Assembly (NCBI RefSeq): GCF_000402035.1
Contig: NC_021287.1
Location: 2,232,001-2,296,000 of the forward strand
Length of the DNA: 64,000 nt
Direction: 5' to 3'
Source of the DNA: Caballeronia insecticola
GTDB taxonomy: Bacteria; Pseudomonadota; Gammaproteobacteria; Burkholderiales; Burkholderiaceae
This document shows, piece after piece, positions 63,122-64,000 of this stretch (the stretch's first letter is position 1; every line of letters begins with the position of its first letter). The notes under the pieces were generated by a model. That model was not told the DNA's origin. It ran no database searches and worked only from the letters and a program-made list of their open reading frames with translations. The position numbers were made by a program, and so were the translations under genes.

Positions 63122-64000
63122 TCATTCGAGCGGCTCGATGCGGGGTGGGAACGACAATTCGAACGTGGCGCTGCGCGCTTCGCGCATGAGCGAGAGATTC
63201 GGGTTATAGGCACGGTCTCGCACCGATACTTGCTCCGATCGTGGCGCGTTTGCATTCACGTGAGCGTCGCTCGGGCGGGCATGAGTGAGCACCGCAGCGC
63301 GCGGTACGAACACGTTGCGCGATCCGTCTTCCGCCAGGCGTAGGCTTAGGGCGATATCGCCCGAGACGTCGCCGTACTCGTTTCGGCCGAAGCCTCCCGC
63401 GGCAAGAAAGGTCGTCCGATTCACCACAGCGCAGGACCACGACAGCGCCGAGACGGTCTGGGTAAGCATGGCGCGGCCGAAATAGCCCGTGCTCCGGCGT
63501 GCGATGCCTGCGTGAATCGGCACGGCGCTGGTTTCCGAGGTCAGAATCAGGCCGCCTGCGTGCAAGCGTCCATCCGGACACCAGAGCGACGCGCCGACCG
63601 CGCCGATCCCGGGGCGCGACGCCTGTCTCATCAGTTCGTCGAGCCATGATGGCTCCGACACCTCGACGCGCTCATCGACGAAACACAGGTACGTGTCCTC
63701 GAGCCGACTCATGGCGACACCGTCCGTGGGGGCCGGGATGAAGCCGACGCCTTCGGGCATCGTCCCGAAACTCGCTGGCATCTCGTTATGCTCGGCAGGC
63801 GCACCGACGACCGAAACCCGAAAGTTCGCATACACCGTGCGCGTGACGATACTCTGGACGCACCGCGTCAACGCAGCCGTGTCACCCGCGTGCATGACGA
63901 GCAGATGAACCGACGGCGGACGCGCCGGCAACCTGTAATCGATTCTCACGAACGGGAATTGAGGCTGTGGCGCATGGACCTCCGCATTCACGTTCATCTC
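63122..64000 (-). CDS. GT2-like glycosyltransferase domain, 5' part outside window
   Basis: The frame is open to the last base, so the gene begins beyond it; 292 residues are visible. The layout is GT2-like: RPPSVHLLVMHAGDTAALTR (fold start), TRTVYANFRVSVVG, then TYLCFVDERVEVSEPSWLDE, GAVGASLWCPDGRLHAGG and RNEYGDVSGDIALSLRLAED. The leader FVRIDYRLPARPPSVHL resembles the inter-domain stretch of long multi-domain O-antigen transferases. The usual VD(D/N)xS and DXD motifs are replaced (GAPAEHN and VDERVE), so catalytic activity is uncertain. It lies 167 bp upstream of wzm. Confidence 0.75.
   Translation of the reverse strand, partial: EMNVNAEVHAPQPQFPFVRIDYRLPARPPSVHLLVMHAGDTAALTRCVQSIVTRTVYANFRVSVVGAPAEHNEMPASFGTMPEGVGFIPAPTDGVAMSRLEDTYLCFVDERVEVSEPSWLDELMRQASRPGIGAVGASLWCPDGRLHAGGLILTSETSAVPIHAGIARRSTGYFGRAMLTQTVSALSWSCAVVNRTTFLAAGGFGRNEYGDVSGDIALSLRLAEDGSRNVFVPRAAVLTHARPSDAHVNANAPRSEQVSVRDRAYNPNLSLMREARSATFELSFPPRIEPLE

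Noticed and set aside
1..64000. CRISPR arrays, tRNA or rRNA genes, integrases and insertion sequences
   Set aside because: I looked for repeat-spacer patterns, tRNA-like clover sequences and transposase motifs and saw none. The only repeats are the short ones listed.

Overview
The window is GC-rich DNA whose codon use, gene content and gene families fit a Burkholderiaceae beta-proteobacterium, most likely Paraburkholderia, Caballeronia or Burkholderia. This is an inference from the proteins; no rRNA or tRNA gene is present to confirm it. Nearly the whole 64 kb is devoted to cell-surface polysaccharide: about 15 glycosyltransferases, three kinds of lipid-linked priming enzyme, two Wzx-type flippases, one Wzy-type polymerase, a Wza/Wzc export pair, a Wzm/Wzt ABC exporter, nucleotide-sugar enzymes (galE, galU, manC, gmd, fcl, gmm) and many decorating enzymes.

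Region 1 (1-5028, + strand) holds the tail of a flippase, a GT2, a GT4, galE and a WecA/MraY-like phosphosugar transferase, closed by a clear terminator at 5034-5061. Two small alpha/beta hydrolases (5071-6657, - strand) follow and look unrelated to glycan synthesis. Region 2 (6981-15600) is a strand mosaic: GT4 plus Wzx (-), a lone GT4 (+), an acyltransferase (-), then Wzy plus GT4 (+).

Region 3 (15611-31465, almost all - strand) is a colanic-acid-like module. In transcription order it reads manC, wcaJ-type primer, wza, wzc, gmd, fcl, GT4, wcaI, (one small secreted protein on +), wcaF, GMC oxidoreductase, lipoprotein. It should make a GDP-fucose-containing exopolysaccharide, with the Wzx and Wzy of region 2 as likely partners. 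No Wzb-type phosphatase is visible. Region 4 (31599-40847) contains two paralogous GATase1-AraC regulators, a 1.2 kb gene-free stretch, a lipoprotein glycoside hydrolase, gmm, galU, a PAP2 phosphatase and a LysR regulator. A 23-bp perfect palindrome lies between galU and the second AraC gene.

Region 5 (40852-64000) looks like an O-antigen locus of the Burkholderia wbi type. It has a CapD/WbpM-like dehydratase, WbpL-like primer, epimerase, GT2 and GT9 (40852-46902, -), and Wzm/Wzt at the far end (61424-62954, -). Between them lie two insert-like blocks. One is a three-gene cassette (GT2 with membrane tail, four-helix EamA-type protein, DUF2142 GT-C protein; 47144-50083, -) that resembles Gtr/Arn glycan-modification systems. 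The other is a + strand operon (50513-61348) with AlgI/AlgX-like acetylation proteins, a pyruvyltransferase with coiled-coil tail, a CgeB-like glycosyltransferase, a GT2, a broken gene, a methyltransferase and a 904-aa GT4-GT2 fusion. The window ends inside a GT2-like gene that seems to lack its metal-binding motif.

No insertion sequence, integrase, CRISPR array or RNA gene was found.
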